In this document: positions 8,884 through 18,289 of the stretch, one piece after another
How the letters are laid out: every line of letters starts with the position of its first letter
Numbering within the stretch: position 1 is the stretch's first letter
Assembly (NCBI RefSeq): GCF_003052165.1
Contig: NZ_CP024869.1
Coordinates: 3,506,001-3,570,000 of the forward strand
DNA: 64,000 nucleotides
Source: Dietzia sp. JS16-p6b
GTDB taxonomy: Bacteria > Actinomycetota > Actinomycetes > Mycobacteriales > Mycobacteriaceae
Direction: 5' to 3'
Translations under genes and position numbers: made by a program
Notes under the pieces: model-generated
Told to the model about the DNA's origin: nothing
Seen by the model: the letters and a program-made list of their open reading frames with translations, nothing else
Databases searched by the model: none

Positions 8884-9804
8884 TCAGGCGGAGAGCCCGT
8901 CGACGATGCGCTCGGTGTTCGCGCGCATCATCTCCAGGTAGCTGGGGGCGCCCTGTCCCGTTTCGGTGAGCGACTCGGTGAACAACTCGATCACCCTGAT
9001 GTCGATACCGGCTTCGCTCGCGAGCACCTGCACCAGCCGATCCGGCTGGGAGGACTCGGCGAAGATCGCGGGGACGCCGGCCTCGGTGATCGCCGAGGCG
9101 AGCCCGTCGAGGTCGGAGGCGCTGGGGGAGGCGAGGGTGGTCCCGCCGGGGATGGCCGCGCCGAGGACGCGGAAGTCGAAACGCTCGGTGAGGTAGCCGA
9201 AGACGTGGTGGTTGGTCACCAGCGCGCGTCTGTCGGCGGGGAGGGTGGCGAACGCGGCGGTCATCTCGTCGTCGAGCTCGTCGAGTCGGTCCCGGTACCG
9301 GGCGGCACCCGCCTCGACGGCGGCCCTGTCGATCCCCTCCACGTCGAGAAGCTCGGTCTCCAGTGCGTCGACGACGTCGACCATGCGGGCCGGGTCGGTC
9401 CAGAAGTGCGGGTCGGCGGTGCCGCCGGCGTCCTCGTCCGAGTAGTCGATGACCTCGATCTGGTCCCCCGCGACGAACATCGGCACCCCGGTGTCCGCGA
9501 CCCGGTCGAGATGCTGTTGGAGCCCTTCCTCGAGACCCAGTCCGTTAGACACCACCAGGTCGGCGCGATCCATGAGGCTCGCCTCCTGAGCGGAGATCTC
9601 GAACGAGTGCGGGTCGGCGTTGGGCTTCATCAGGGTCGTGACGTCGGCCGCGTCCCCCACCACGTTCTCGACCACGTCGCCGAGGATGTTGGTCGTCACG
9701 ACGACGGTGGGGTGGTCGCCCGCGTCGCCGTCCACGATCGCGCACCCCGACAGGGCCAGTCCCGCTGCGACGAGCACGGCGGACAGCACCGGACGCCGCC
9801 TCAT
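8884..9804 (-). CDS. aztC: Zinc ABC transporter substrate-binding lipoprotein
   Basis: A 306-aa cluster A-I (ZnuA/AztC-type) metal-binding protein. It has an N-terminal signal with lipobox (ALSGC) and the conserved NADPHSFEIS segment carrying one His ligand. Further His sites are in DPHFWTDP and VTNHHVFGY, and an acidic residue near the C-terminus lies in IFAESSQPD. Unlike ZnuA it lacks a long His-rich loop, which is the AztC pattern. It binds zinc outside the membrane for AztB/AztA. Its start overlaps the stop of the upstream AztD-like gene (ATGA). Confidence 0.88.
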   Translation of the reverse strand: MRRRPVLSAVLVAAGLALSGCAIVDGDAGDHPTVVVTTNILGDVVENVVGDAADVTTLMKPNADPHSFEISAQEASLMDRADLVVSNGLGLEEGLQQHLDRVADTGVPMFVAGDQIEVIDYSDEDAGGTADPHFWTDPARMVDVVDALETELLDVEGIDRAAVEAGAARYRDRLDELDDEMTAAFATLPADRRALVTNHHVFGYLTERFDFRVLGAAIPGGTTLASPSASDLDGLASAITEAGVPAIFAESSQPDRLVQVLASEAGIDIRVIELFTESLTETGQGAPSYLEMMRANTERIVDGLSA

Positions 9805-11120
9805 CGTCCGGTCTCCGCCACGAAGTCGGGGGTGGTGGGTGTCCCCAGGCTCCGGGCGACGCGCGCGTCGCCCCGGTAGTCGATCTCGTGGACGACCCCT
9901 GCGAGGGGGTCGTTGACATACGCCCGCTCGCGGTCGACCGTGAGCTCGATCCCGGAGGCGGTCTCCGGATTCGCGACCGACCCTGCCAGCAGTGCCTCGG
10001 TCACCGCGATCTCCGTGCCGGCCTCTCCGTCGAAGACGCGGATCCGGCCCTCCCGGTCCACCCCCACCACGTGGGAGTCGTCGTCACTCGCGGCGGACAC
10101 CTGCAGCAACGGCTGATCCGTCGGCACCAGGCGCCACTGCCGCGACCGGGTGTCCAAGAGCCAGAATCCCTCGTCCCCGGCGAGCGCGGCCACCACCGGT
10201 CGTCCCTTGCGGCCACGGAATTCCGTCGCGCGCGGCGCCTCGGTGCCCTCCGGGAAGGCGATCGATTCGAACCGAGGTCCGCCGTCCTCGTAGGTGGCCA
10301 GGACGGCCCCGTCCGCACAGCCCACGACCACACCGATGCGCGTGGTCACGGCGCCCTGTGCGTCCGCGCAGGGCGCCGTCGCACCGTCCACCGGAGCGCC
10401 GTCGGCTCCGTGGAACTCCACCCCGGACACCGCTGCCGACTCGTCGACGATGGTCACGAGCGCGCCACTGCCGAGGGGGGCGACCAGTCCCTCGTGCGGT
10501 TCGGACTCGAGACGGAAGACCTCCTCGACCCGCCCCTTGGACAGGGCCTCGTTGCTCAGCAGGACCGCCTCTCCCGACTCCGGGAAGAAGATCCCGGTAC
10601 CCCCCGTGGTGGCGTTACCTGAGGTCGTCACGACCGCGGGGCCGTCCCCCATCACGGCTCCGAGCATGCTCGGGGAGGTGCGGTAGTAGTGGAAGTGGTC
10701 GACGTGGTCCCACGTCCACACGCCGCTGTCGACTATCTCCACACCGGATTCTGTGTCCGCGAACAGGTACCGGCCGTCCGAGGTGACCGCCGACGGGGGC
10801 TCGATGGTGCCCGGCTCGGTCGACGTCCCGTCGAGCAGGTTGAGCATGCCGACCGCCCCGGTGCGGTCGATGCTCACCAGGTGCAGCTGGGGCTCGGCCA
10901 CCTCCTCGGCGCCTTCGACGTCGCCGTGACCACTGCCGGAGTCCTCCTGGGACCCCTGCGCGGCAGTGGTGGTGGTCCCGTCCGCCGCGGTATCCGGGCC
11001 GCCCGTGTCGGTCGGGCCGCCCGCGCACCCCGCGAGCGCGAGGGCGACGACGGCAGCGACTATGCCGGCAGGGAATGCACCAGGACGGACGACGGTGGAA
11101 CTCGATCTGAGGGTGTGCAT
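9801..11120 (-). CDS. AztD-like lipoprotein (second paralogue)
   Basis: A 439-aa lipoprotein with lipobox ALAGC, an acidic and Ser/Thr-rich linker, and a beta-propeller-like body resembling AztD. A His-rich stretch DHVDHFHYYR lies about a third of the way in and is a plausible zinc site. It sits between the permease and aztC, and its TGA overlaps the aztC ATG, so the two are coupled. Two AztD-type proteins around one AztC is unusual. It could be a specialised chaperone for a second zinc source or a scavenger. The start is placed at ATG 11120, before the signal peptide. Confidence 0.72.
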   Translation of the reverse strand: MHTLRSSSTVVRPGAFPAGIVAAVVALALAGCAGGPTDTGGPDTAADGTTTTAAQGSQEDSGSGHGDVEGAEEVAEPQLHLVSIDRTGAVGMLNLLDGTSTEPGTIEPPSAVTSDGRYLFADTESGVEIVDSGVWTWDHVDHFHYYRTSPSMLGAVMGDGPAVVTTSGNATTGGTGIFFPESGEAVLLSNEALSKGRVEEVFRLESEPHEGLVAPLGSGALVTIVDESAAVSGVEFHGADGAPVDGATAPCADAQGAVTTRIGVVVGCADGAVLATYEDGGPRFESIAFPEGTEAPRATEFRGRKGRPVVAALAGDEGFWLLDTRSRQWRLVPTDQPLLQVSAASDDDSHVVGVDREGRIRVFDGEAGTEIAVTEALLAGSVANPETASGIELTVDRERAYVNDPLAGVVHEIDYRGDARVARSLGTPTTPDFVAETGR

Positions 11121-11151
11121 TCTCTGCTTTCTCGATGGGTTTCGCGGGGTG

Positions 11152-12072
11152 TCACCGTGCGGATGCGTCCGCCGCGCCCACGGCGTCCGATGGCCCTGTG
11201 GCGGGGTGATGGCCGATGGCGCGGACGAGCAGGATCCGGCGGGCGGAGTGCACGGCCGCCGAGACGCCCGCCAGCGCGATCGCGGAGAACGCGATGGAGG
11301 AGCCGGCGGCCGTTCCCGCATGCCAGGACGCGAGTAGACCGATCACCACGGCGGCACCACCGAACGCCGCGGCGAGCACCATCGTCGAGGGAATGCGTCT
11401 GGTCCAGCGGTTCGCGGCGACGACCGGGGCGAGCAGCAACGCCACCACCAGCAGGGTTCCGACGGCCTGGTACGAGGCCACCACGGCGAGGGTCACCAGT
11501 CCCACGAGCGCCACCTGCGCGACCCTCGGCCGCAGCCCCAGGGTCTGGGCGACGCGGGGGTCGAAGGCCACGGCGACGAACGCGCGGTGGAAGCGGGCCG
11601 CCACCGCCAGGGTCACCACCAGCGCGAGGGCCAGGGTGACGAGTTCGGGACCGCGGATGGCCAGGATGTCGCCGAAGAGGATGGCGGTGGCGTCCGTGGC
11701 GAAGCTGCCGGAGTGGGAGACGATGATCACCCCGACCGACAGCATCGTGACGAACAGCAGCCCGATGGTGGTGTCGTAGGACAACCGGCCGCGCCTCTGC
11801 AACGCCCCGATCCCCGCGCTCATGGCCACCGCACTGACCGCGCCGCCGACCATCGCCGGAAAGCCGAGCACGGTGGCCAATGCCACTCCGGGGAGCATCC
11901 CGTGCCCGATCGCCTCGCCGAAGAACGCCATTCCCCGGATGACGACCCAGGTGCCGACCACTCCACAGATCGCCGCAACGAGCAGGCCGCCGACGAGAGC
12001 TCGGGCGACGAACGCGGTGCTGAACGGATCGAGGATCAGGGACACGAGGCCGTACACTATCTGTAACGACAT
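11152..12072 (-). CDS. aztB: Zinc ABC transporter permease (ABC-3 family)
   Basis: A 306-aa integral membrane protein with about eight or nine hydrophobic segments and the ABC-3 hallmark RGMAFFGEAIGHGMLPGVAL near residues 46-65. It forms the membrane channel for zinc taken from AztC. The ATG at 12072 lies inside a perfect palindrome, so translation may be leaderless, or may begin at GTG codons 6 or 10, where the N-terminus would look more like relatives. It is divergent from aztA. Confidence 0.88.
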   Translation of the reverse strand: MSLQIVYGLVSLILDPFSTAFVARALVGGLLVAAICGVVGTWVVIRGMAFFGEAIGHGMLPGVALATVLGFPAMVGGAVSAVAMSAGIGALQRRGRLSYDTTIGLLFVTMLSVGVIIVSHSGSFATDATAILFGDILAIRGPELVTLALALVVTLAVAARFHRAFVAVAFDPRVAQTLGLRPRVAQVALVGLVTLAVVASYQAVGTLLVVALLLAPVVAANRWTRRIPSTMVLAAAFGGAAVVIGLLASWHAGTAAGSSIAFSAIALAGVSAAVHSARRILLVRAIGHHPATGPSDAVGAADASAR

Positions 12073-12078
12073 TCGTTA
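12064..12078. promoter_or_regulatory. Palindrome TAACGA-N3-TCGTTA, candidate Zur operator
   Basis: A perfect 6-bp inverted repeat with a 3-bp spacer lies between the divergent aztB and aztA genes, 20 bp upstream of the aztA start and across the annotated aztB start. Zinc-uptake genes are commonly repressed by Zur through short palindromes in such positions. The sequence is not an exact match to any Zur consensus I can recall, so the assignment is inference from position and symmetry. Confidence 0.45.
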
Positions 12079-12097
12079 TCAACAAGGAGTGCAGACC

Positions 12098-12820
12098 ATG
12101 CCCCTCTCGGGTCCGGCCCTCAGCGCCCACGGGTTGTGTTACGGCTATGAGGGCCGTGAAGTGCTCCACGACGCGGCGGTGGAGATGGCGTACGGGACCG
12201 TCACCGCTTTCGCCGGGCCGAACGGATCCGGCAAGTCCACTCTCGTGGAGCTCCTCGCCGGCGTCCGCGTTCCCCTCCGCGGCGAGGTGCGTCGGCGGGG
12301 CACCGTCTCACTCGTCGTCCAGCGACCCGCTGCGCCGGAGGCCCTCCCCCTCACGGTCCGGGACACCGTCTCCATGGGGACGTGGGGGCGACGGATCGGT
12401 AGGCGGGAGGCCCGCGAGGTCGTGGCCGAGATGATCGGGGCGGTCGGCCTGGACGGCCTCGAGTCCCGCTCCCTGACGGAGCTGTCCGGAGGTCAGCGAC
12501 AGCGCGCCCTCCTCGCCCAGGCGTTGGCGAGTCGCGCCGACATCGTGTTGATGGACGAACCCGATGCCGGACTGGATTCCGCCAGCCGGCGGCACGTCCA
12601 CGAGTTGCTCACCGATCAGGCCCGTCGACGGGGCGTCGCCGTGGGCTGTGCGTCACATGACGAGCGGTTCGTCGCCACCGCCGATCACGTGGTGAGGTTG
12701 GAGGCCGGTCACGTGACGAGCTGCGCCACGTACACCCCCGACACCGCGAGCGCCGCCACGCCGAGTCCGGTGCGCAGCCCGAGCTCCGGGATGCGCGGTT
12801 GCAGCAGCACTCCCAGGTAG
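12098..12820 (+). CDS. aztA: Zinc ABC transporter ATP-binding protein
   Basis: A 240-aa ABC ATPase with Walker A GPNGSGKST, signature LSGGQRQR, Walker B VLMDEPDAG and an H-loop in GCASHDERF. It energises the AztB permease. The ATG is preceded by AAGGAG (12084-12089). The ATPase domain appears complete near LEAGHVT. The last 37 codons form a Pro/Thr/Ser-rich tail running antisense to the end of the convergent TSUP gene. The tail looks non-functional and may reflect loss of an earlier stop. Confidence 0.9.
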   Translation: MPLSGPALSAHGLCYGYEGREVLHDAAVEMAYGTVTAFAGPNGSGKSTLVELLAGVRVPLRGEVRRRGTVSLVVQRPAAPEALPLTVRDTVSMGTWGRRIGRREAREVVAEMIGAVGLDGLESRSLTELSGGQRQRALLAQALASRADIVLMDEPDAGLDSASRRHVHELLTDQARRRGVAVGCASHDERFVATADHVVRLEAGHVTSCATYTPDTASAATPSPVRSPSSGMRGCSSTPR

Positions 12821-13500
12821 CCGCCGATCAGACCGCCCAGTCCGCAGACGATGCCGACTCCCCACGCCGGTGCGACCGGATCGGTCGAGAACCGTGCGAG
12901 CACGGTGAACACCACCGCGCCGACCACCGAGGTGATCCAGGTGGTGGCCAGGGCCGCGGGTGCGACGACCCCCACGGCCAGGCCCCCGGCGACCAGCAGG
13001 GGCGAGAGGATCGAACCCCCGCCGATGCCGTAGACGCCGCCGACGACCCCGACCACGAACGCGGCCGTACGCTGGCGCCTGCTGATCCACGCCGCCACCC
13101 GGCCGGGGCTCGTCGGGGCACCACCCGGGCGGCGGGGCCGCACCAGCGAGTATCCGATCGGGGCGAGCAGGGCCACGGCCAGGAGCCGCGCGACATCCTC
13201 ACCGGGAGCCAGGAACACCCGGACCCCCGCCCCGAGAACGACGCCGGGGACGGTGCCGGCGAGCAGGCGCACCATCAGCTCCCGCGAGCCCGTGAACGAC
13301 CCGCGCCGGTGGAATTTCCACAGGGCTCCGGGCGCGGAGACGATGTTGTAGAGGAGGTTGGTGGGCGTCACCTGCGGGCTCGAGACCGACAGGAGCTGGA
13401 GCTGCACCGGCAGCAGGAACACCGCGCCGGAGACGCCGACCGGGGTGGTCAGGGTCGCTATCACCAGGCCGGCGACGAAGGCGACCAGCAGGTCTGCCAC
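12709..13500 (-). CDS. TSUP (TauE/SafE) family membrane exporter
   Basis: A membrane protein of about 263 aa with roughly eight hydrophobic helices and the two internally related TSUP motifs GVSGAVFLLPVQL and GIGGGSILSPLL. This family moves sulfur-containing anions such as sulfite or sulfoacetate. It lies directly downstream of the sulfate ABC transporter genes, which supports a sulfur-related role. The start is uncertain: GTG 13500 is used, and TTG 13512 overlapping the cysA stop is an alternative. Its 3' end overlaps aztA by 112 nt tail to tail. Confidence 0.82.
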   Translation of the reverse strand: MADLLVAFVAGLVIATLTTPVGVSGAVFLLPVQLQLLSVSSPQVTPTNLLYNIVSAPGALWKFHRRGSFTGSRELMVRLLAGTVPGVVLGAGVRVFLAPGEDVARLLAVALLAPIGYSLVRPRRPGGAPTSPGRVAAWISRRQRTAAFVVGVVGGVYGIGGGSILSPLLVAGGLAVGVVAPAALATTWITSVVGAVVFTVLARFSTDPVAPAWGVGIVCGLGGLIGGYLGVLLQPRIPELGLRTGLGVAALAVSGVYVAQLVT

Positions 13501-13508
13501 GTGGTGGG

Positions 13509-14519
13509 TCAACCCCGGACGTGCACGACGTCCCGCACCGGGGCCGCCGCCGGCTCCCGCAGCACGTCGGCACCCGGGTGGGCGCGGACCCACACCCGGT
13601 CCCCGGCTCCGATCCCGGTCGCGGTGGCCTCGGTGCGGGTGAGCTGCCCGTGGACCCGCTCCGCGCCGGGCGCGTCGTCGAGCTCCACCTCGTAGCGGAT
13701 CTCGAACCCGACCCGCCTCCAGCGGACGACCCGCCCGGGCACGCCACCGGACTCGGGGCCGCGGGACACCAGCACGTCATGCGGACGCAGGAGGACCCCT
13801 CCCAGCCTGGTGACGGGACCCAGGAAACCGAAGACGAACTCGTTGGCCGGGTGGTCGTACAGCTGTTCCGGAGTGCCGATCTGCTCGACCCGACCGTGGT
13901 TGATCACCACGATGGTGTCAGCCACTTCGAGGGCCTCCTCCTGATCGTGGGTGACGAACACCGAGGTGACGTGTACCTCGTCGTGGAGCCGGCGCAGCCA
14001 GTCGCGCAGTTCTTTGCGGACCTTGGCGTCCAGCGCCCCGAACGGTTCGTCGAGCAGCAGGACACTGGGTTCGATCGCCAGTGCCCGGGCCAACGCCATC
14101 CTCTGGCGTTGTCCGCCGGAGAGCTGGGCCGGGAGCCGGTCGCCGAACTGGGCGAGCTGGACCAGGTGCAGCAACTCGTCGACGCGCCGCCGGATCTCCG
14201 GCTTCGGGACCTTGCGGATCTCCAGCCCGAAGGCCACGTTCCTGGCCACCGTCAGGTGCTTGAAGGCGGCGTAGTGCTGGAACACGAAGCCGACGTTCCG
14301 CTTCTGTGCCGGCACGTGGGTGGTGTCTCGGCCGTCGATCTCGACCGTGCCACGGTCCGCGTTCTCCAGACCGCCGAGGATCTGCAGCAGCGTGGTCTTG
14401 CCCGAGCCGGATGGTCCGAGCAACGCGGTGAGCCCGCCGGAGGGTACGGAGAGGGTGACGTCGTCGAGTGCGACGAAGTCCCCGTACCGCTTGCTGACGC
14501 CTGAGATCTCAATCCCCAC
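13509..14519 (-). CDS. cysA: Sulfate/thiosulfate ABC transporter ATP-binding protein
   Basis: A 336-aa ABC ATPase with Walker [10 protein letters not shown], signature [16 protein letters not shown], Walker [12 protein letters not shown] and H-loop [13 protein letters not shown]-terminal regulatory TOBE-like domain follows. The block [21 protein letters not shown] is characteristic of CysA. It starts at GTG 14519 and overlaps the end of cysW by 11 nt, as the last ABC gene of the operon SBP-cysT-cysW-cysA. Confidence 0.92.
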   Translation of the reverse strand: MGIEISGVSKRYGDFVALDDVTLSVPSGGLTALLGPSGSGKTTLLQILGGLENADRGTVEIDGRDTTHVPAQKRNVGFVFQHYAAFKHLTVARNVAFGLEIRKVPKPEIRRRVDELLHLVQLAQFGDRLPAQLSGGQRQRMALARALAIEPSVLLLDEPFGALDAKVRKELRDWLRRLHDEVHVTSVFVTHDQEEALEVADTIVVINHGRVEQIGTPEQLYDHPANEFVFGFLGPVTRLGGVLLRPHDVLVSRGPESGGVPGRVVRWRRVGFEIRYEVELDDAPGAERVHGQLTRTEATATGIGAGDRVWVRAHPGADVLREPAAAPVRDVVHVRG

Positions 14520-15402
14520 TGGGGCCCTCTTTCGGTCGAAGGATCATGACGATCACCAGTGCCGCCACGGCGATGAGTGCGAGCAGGAAGCCGATGGCGT
14601 ACGAGCTTCCCGTGTCGAAGCCCTGGTGGAGCCGCTGCACGGCGATCGTCGCCGTTTCGGTGCGGTTGACGATGCCGCCGGAGACGATCAGCACCGCGCC
14701 GAACTCCCCGATCGCGCGGGCGAAGGTGAGCACCACGCCGTACGCGACGGCCCACTTGATCGCCGGCAGGGTTATCCGCCACAGGACCTGCCGCCCCGAG
14801 GCCCCCAGGCTGCGCGCGGCGGTCTCCTGGTCGTCGCCGATCTCCCGGAGTACGGGCACCACGGCGCGCAGGACGAGTGGCAGGGAGACGAAGGTGACGG
14901 CCAGGACGATGCCGGTGTAGGAGAAGACCACCGAGATGCCGATCTCGGCCAGCGGTCGGCCGAGCCACCCGTGCGCGGGACCGTAGGCCAACAGCAACGC
15001 CAGGCCCACGATGATCGGCGAGACGGACACCGGCAGGTCCATGAAGGAGCTCAGCAGTCGCTTCCCGGGGAACTCGTGACGCACCAGCAGGATCCCCAGG
15101 GTGATCCCGAAGACCGTGTTGAGCGCCACCGCCCACAGTGCACTGGACAGGGTGATGAGCAGGGCGTGCTGCACGGAGGGATTCTGCAGCGCGGAGACCA
15201 GGTGGTTGGAGCCGTCGAAGAAGGTCCGCTGGACGATCATCAGCAGCGGCCAGCCGACCAGGAGGAAGAGATAGGTGACGACGACGGCGAGGCGGACACC
15301 CGCCCACGGCGACACCGGCCGGAGCCGACGAACGGGCACAGCGGTCGGGTCGTCGATGCCCGCGGTCGGGGTGGACGGTCTCTGATCGGTCCGCTCAGCC
15401 AT
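14509..15402 (-). CDS. cysW: Sulfate/thiosulfate ABC transporter permease
   Basis: A 297-aa inner-membrane permease with six hydrophobic segments and the EAA-type loop near [20 protein letters not shown], which contacts CysA. The [13 protein letters not shown] block is typical of CysW. ATG 15402 overlaps the cysT end by 8 nt. With CysT it forms the channel for sulfate or thiosulfate. Confidence 0.9.
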   Translation of the reverse strand: MAERTDQRPSTPTAGIDDPTAVPVRRLRPVSPWAGVRLAVVVTYLFLLVGWPLLMIVQRTFFDGSNHLVSALQNPSVQHALLITLSSALWAVALNTVFGITLGILLVRHEFPGKRLLSSFMDLPVSVSPIIVGLALLLAYGPAHGWLGRPLAEIGISVVFSYTGIVLAVTFVSLPLVLRAVVPVLREIGDDQETAARSLGASGRQVLWRITLPAIKWAVAYGVVLTFARAIGEFGAVLIVSGGIVNRTETATIAVQRLHQGFDTGSSYAIGFLLALIAVAALVIVMILRPKEGPSGD

Positions 15403-16264
15403 GGCGCGCCACCCTCCGTGAGATGACATCGAGGATCGCGATGGCCAGGAGCGCCACAGCGAGCAGGACCACCGCGACAGTGGCGGCGGCGGCCACGTTG
15501 TCTATCTCGATGTAGCTCTGGATGCGGATCGGCGCGCCCTCGGAGATGTTGGGTCGGTTACCGGTGAACAGCACCAACGCTCCGAACTCCCCGACCCCCC
15601 GCGCGAAGGACAGGGTGGCCCCGGCGGCGATGGCCGGCGTCAGGGTGGGCAGGACGATGCGACGGAACGTCTCGGCCCGGGACGCACCGAGGGACCGGGC
15701 GGCCTGCTCCACCTGCGGGTCGAGCTCGAGCAGGACCGGCTCCACGGTGCGCACCACGAAGGGCAGAGTCACGAACAACACCGCCAGGAAGACCGAGTAC
15801 GGGGTCCCCGCGATGGTCAGGCCCAGCGGACTGTTCGGCCCGTAGAGGCTCAACAGCACCAACCCGGCGACCAGGGAGGGCAGGGCGAAGGGGATGTCGA
15901 TCACCAACTCGATCACCCGCTTGCCGGGGAACCTGTCGCGGACCAGGACCCAGGCGATCAAGGTGCCCACCACCATGTTGACCCCCGTCGCTGCGAGTGC
16001 GGAGAACAGGGTCAGGCGGATGGCGTTGGCGGTCTGGACGTTGGTCAGGGTGCTCCGGAAGGTCTCCCAACCCCCCTCAGCGGCGGAGATCACGACCAGG
16101 GCCAGCGGGATGAGCACCAGCAGGCTGAACCACAGCACCGACACGCCCAGCGCGACGCCGACCGGTCGGGTGAGGGTGGTGCGCGCGGCGCGCCACCGCC
16201 TCCGGGGGGCAGACCCCGGAGGCGGTGGCGCCGGAGTGGTCGTCGGTGTGAGGACGGTGGCCAT
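15395..16264 (-). CDS. cysT: Sulfate/thiosulfate ABC transporter permease
   Basis: A 289-aa permease (CysT/CysU) with six predicted membrane segments, the EAA loop [21 protein letters not shown] and the typical GEFGALVLFTGN motif. ATG 16264 follows the stop of the binding-protein gene by 2 nt. The N-terminus is Pro/Thr-rich. It pairs with CysW. Confidence 0.92.
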   Translation of the reverse strand: MATVLTPTTTPAPPPPGSAPRRRWRAARTTLTRPVGVALGVSVLWFSLLVLIPLALVVISAAEGGWETFRSTLTNVQTANAIRLTLFSALAATGVNMVVGTLIAWVLVRDRFPGKRVIELVIDIPFALPSLVAGLVLLSLYGPNSPLGLTIAGTPYSVFLAVLFVTLPFVVRTVEPVLLELDPQVEQAARSLGASRAETFRRIVLPTLTPAIAAGATLSFARGVGEFGALVLFTGNRPNISEGAPIRIQSYIEIDNVAAAATVAVVLLAVALLAIAILDVISRRVARHG

Positions 16265-16266
16265 CG

Positions 16267-17295
16267 TCAGTTCAGACCGGAACTCTGGATGATCCGGGTG
16301 ATGATCCCGTCGTCGTCGAAGTAGGTGTCGACGACCTGCGTCCACCCGTCGAAGTCACCATCGACCGTGTAGAGCTCGGTGATCTCCGGGAACGGGTCCG
16401 CGGGATCCGTCGCGCCGTCGACCTGACCGATCTCCACCTGGTCCGCCAGGTGACGCAGGGGACGGAAACCGTACTGCGCGTAGATCGCCTGACCCTCCGG
16501 GCTCAGGGCGTAATCCAGGAACGCCTGCGCGGTCCCCGGCGCGGAGACGGTGACGGCCGCCGGGTTCTCGATGAGAAGGTTTCGGTCCGGGACGATGTAC
16601 TCGTACTCCTCACCCTGCTGTCTGCCGAGGATCGCCTCGTTCTCATACGAGATCAGGACGTCTCCGGTGCCGTCGAGGAACGCCGTGGTGGCATCGCGGC
16701 CCGAACCGGGGAACGCGGCGACGTTGCCGATCACGGACTCGACGAACTTCGCGGCCTCCTCCTCCGTCCCGCCCTTCTGCAGTACCGACGCCCACGCCGC
16801 GAGAATGTTCCACCGCGCGGCACCCGAGGATCCGGGGTTGGGGGTGACGATCTCGACGTCCTCGCGGGCCAGGTCCTCCCAGTCGGTGATGTTCTTCGGG
16901 TTGCCCTCGCGCACCACCAGCACCACGACGGAGTCGGTGAGGAATCCGTTGTGTGGCCCGGAGTTCCATTCCTGGTCGACCAGCCCGGCGTCGACGAGCC
17001 GGGTGACATCGGGTTCCACGGAGAAGTGGACGACGTCGGCGGGCTGGCCGTTGGCCACGGCCCGCGACTGGTCGCCCGATGCGCCGTAGGAGGTGAGCCA
17101 GGAGACCCCCTCGCCGTCCGGGGTCTCGGCGAACGCCTCCTGCACCGCGGCGTTGCCCTCCGCGGGCACGGCGAAGCCGACGATCGAGAGTTCGTCCCCC
17201 GACGCCGTCCCCCCACAGCCTGCGACGAGCGCGGCGGTCAACCCCACGCCCAGGAAGCCGATACCCAGCCTCGAGAGGGTTCGTCTGTTGCTCAT
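16267..17295 (-). CDS. Sulfate/thiosulfate-binding lipoprotein
   Basis: A 342-aa extracytoplasmic binding protein of the CysP/Sbp family. It has a signal peptide with lipobox (VAGC), then the SYGASGDQSRAVANGQPADVV and NPGSSGAARWNILAAW segments that form the sulfate site in this family. As the first gene of the cys operon it captures sulfate or thiosulfate for CysTWA. The sequence does not separate the sulfate-specific from the thiosulfate-specific type, so no symbol is given. Confidence 0.9.
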   Translation of the reverse strand: MSNRRTLSRLGIGFLGVGLTAALVAGCGGTASGDELSIVGFAVPAEGNAAVQEAFAETPDGEGVSWLTSYGASGDQSRAVANGQPADVVHFSVEPDVTRLVDAGLVDQEWNSGPHNGFLTDSVVVLVVREGNPKNITDWEDLAREDVEIVTPNPGSSGAARWNILAAWASVLQKGGTEEEAAKFVESVIGNVAAFPGSGRDATTAFLDGTGDVLISYENEAILGRQQGEEYEYIVPDRNLLIENPAAVTVSAPGTAQAFLDYALSPEGQAIYAQYGFRPLRHLADQVEIGQVDGATDPADPFPEITELYTVDGDFDGWTQVVDTYFDDDGIITRIIQSSGLN

Positions 17296-17366
17296 GTCGT
17301 GTCCACTTTCGCCGGTGTTGCCGGTCGGCAACAGAAGAGAAAGCTAACGACTCTGCGCGCGAAGGC

Positions 17367-17382
17367 TGAACTGTTTTGTTCA
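17367..17382. promoter_or_regulatory. Inverted repeat TGAAC-N6-GTTCA upstream of sulfate operon
   Basis: A perfect 5-bp inverted repeat with a 6-bp AT-rich spacer lies 72 bp upstream of the binding-protein start in the divergent promoter region. It is a candidate repressor site for the sulfur-assimilation regulon. Short arms make chance occurrence possible. Confidence 0.3.
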
Positions 17383-17458
17383 CCGTGACTCAAACCGTGC
17401 GAGCGGGAGCCACAGGTGGCGCGCGTGGGCCCGGGCCGGTCCGGTTACCCTCGTGAGC

Positions 17459-18268
17459 ATGTCGAACCCTCGGTGGGACCGGGCGCGCGCGTCCGCGGCG
17501 CGGATCGCAGCGGGCGCCCGCGACATCAACAGACACCCTTCCACCGTCGAGGCGTTGCGCCGGATCCGGCGGGCCCTGCCCGGCGACTCGGGTTTCGGGG
17601 ATCCGCTCTCGGCCGCGGGCCGGGACAGCGCGGGCACGATCGCCCGCGTGGCCGGCAGTCTGTTCGACGAGCAACCCACCGCGTCGCGGGAGTTGTCCCT
17701 GGGCGGGCTCCAGGTGTGGCACGCGCTGACCCAACGATCCGGCAGGAGCGGCAGCGGGAGCGAGGTGACCATCGTGTTCACCGACCTCGTGGGGTTTTCC
17801 AACTGGGCCATGCGGGCGGGGGACGAGGATGCTCTACGCCTGTTGAGAGAGGTCGCGTCTGCCACCGAGCCGCAGGTGAAAGCCCACCGCGGGCACGTGG
17901 TCAAGCGCCTCGGGGACGGGCTCATGGCCGTGTTCCCGTCCCCACAGCTGGCCTTCGACGCGGTCGTGGCCTGCTCCGAAGGGCTCGACCCGGTGGAGGT
18001 CGCCGGGATGCGGCCCCGCATCCGGGCCGGCATCCACACCGGCACCCCACGTCTGATCGGTGGCGACTACCTCGGCGTGGACGTCAACATCGCCGCCAGG
18101 CTGGCCGAGAAGGCGGGTGCCGACGAGATCCTGGTCAGCGAGACCACCCTCCCCGGGCTGGACGAGTCCAGGGTGTCGGCGCGCCGCAAGCGGAGTTTCC
18201 CGCTCGCCCGGGCCAAGGGGATCCCCGACGAGGTCGCCGTCTACACCGCGGTCCCGCGCCAACGTTGA
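17459..18268 (+). CDS. Class III adenylate/guanylate cyclase
   Basis: A 269-aa cytosolic protein whose C-terminal half is a class III nucleotide cyclase domain that makes cAMP or cGMP. The metal-binding FTDLVGFSNWA (first Asp), KRLGDGLMAVF (second Asp), and the transition-state motif VDVNIAARLAEKA (Asn and Arg) are all present, so it should be catalytically competent. The N-terminal ~100 residues are an unrecognised regulatory region. GTG 17453 is an alternative start in the same frame. It ends 21 bp from the convergent TetR gene. Confidence 0.88.
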   Translation: MSNPRWDRARASAARIAAGARDINRHPSTVEALRRIRRALPGDSGFGDPLSAAGRDSAGTIARVAGSLFDEQPTASRELSLGGLQVWHALTQRSGRSGSGSEVTIVFTDLVGFSNWAMRAGDEDALRLLREVASATEPQVKAHRGHVVKRLGDGLMAVFPSPQLAFDAVVACSEGLDPVEVAGMRPRIRAGIHTGTPRLIGGDYLGVDVNIAARLAEKAGADEILVSETTLPGLDESRVSARRKRSFPLARAKGIPDEVAVYTAVPRQR

Positions 18269-18289
18269 GCCCCCGCTCCCGAGCCACCG

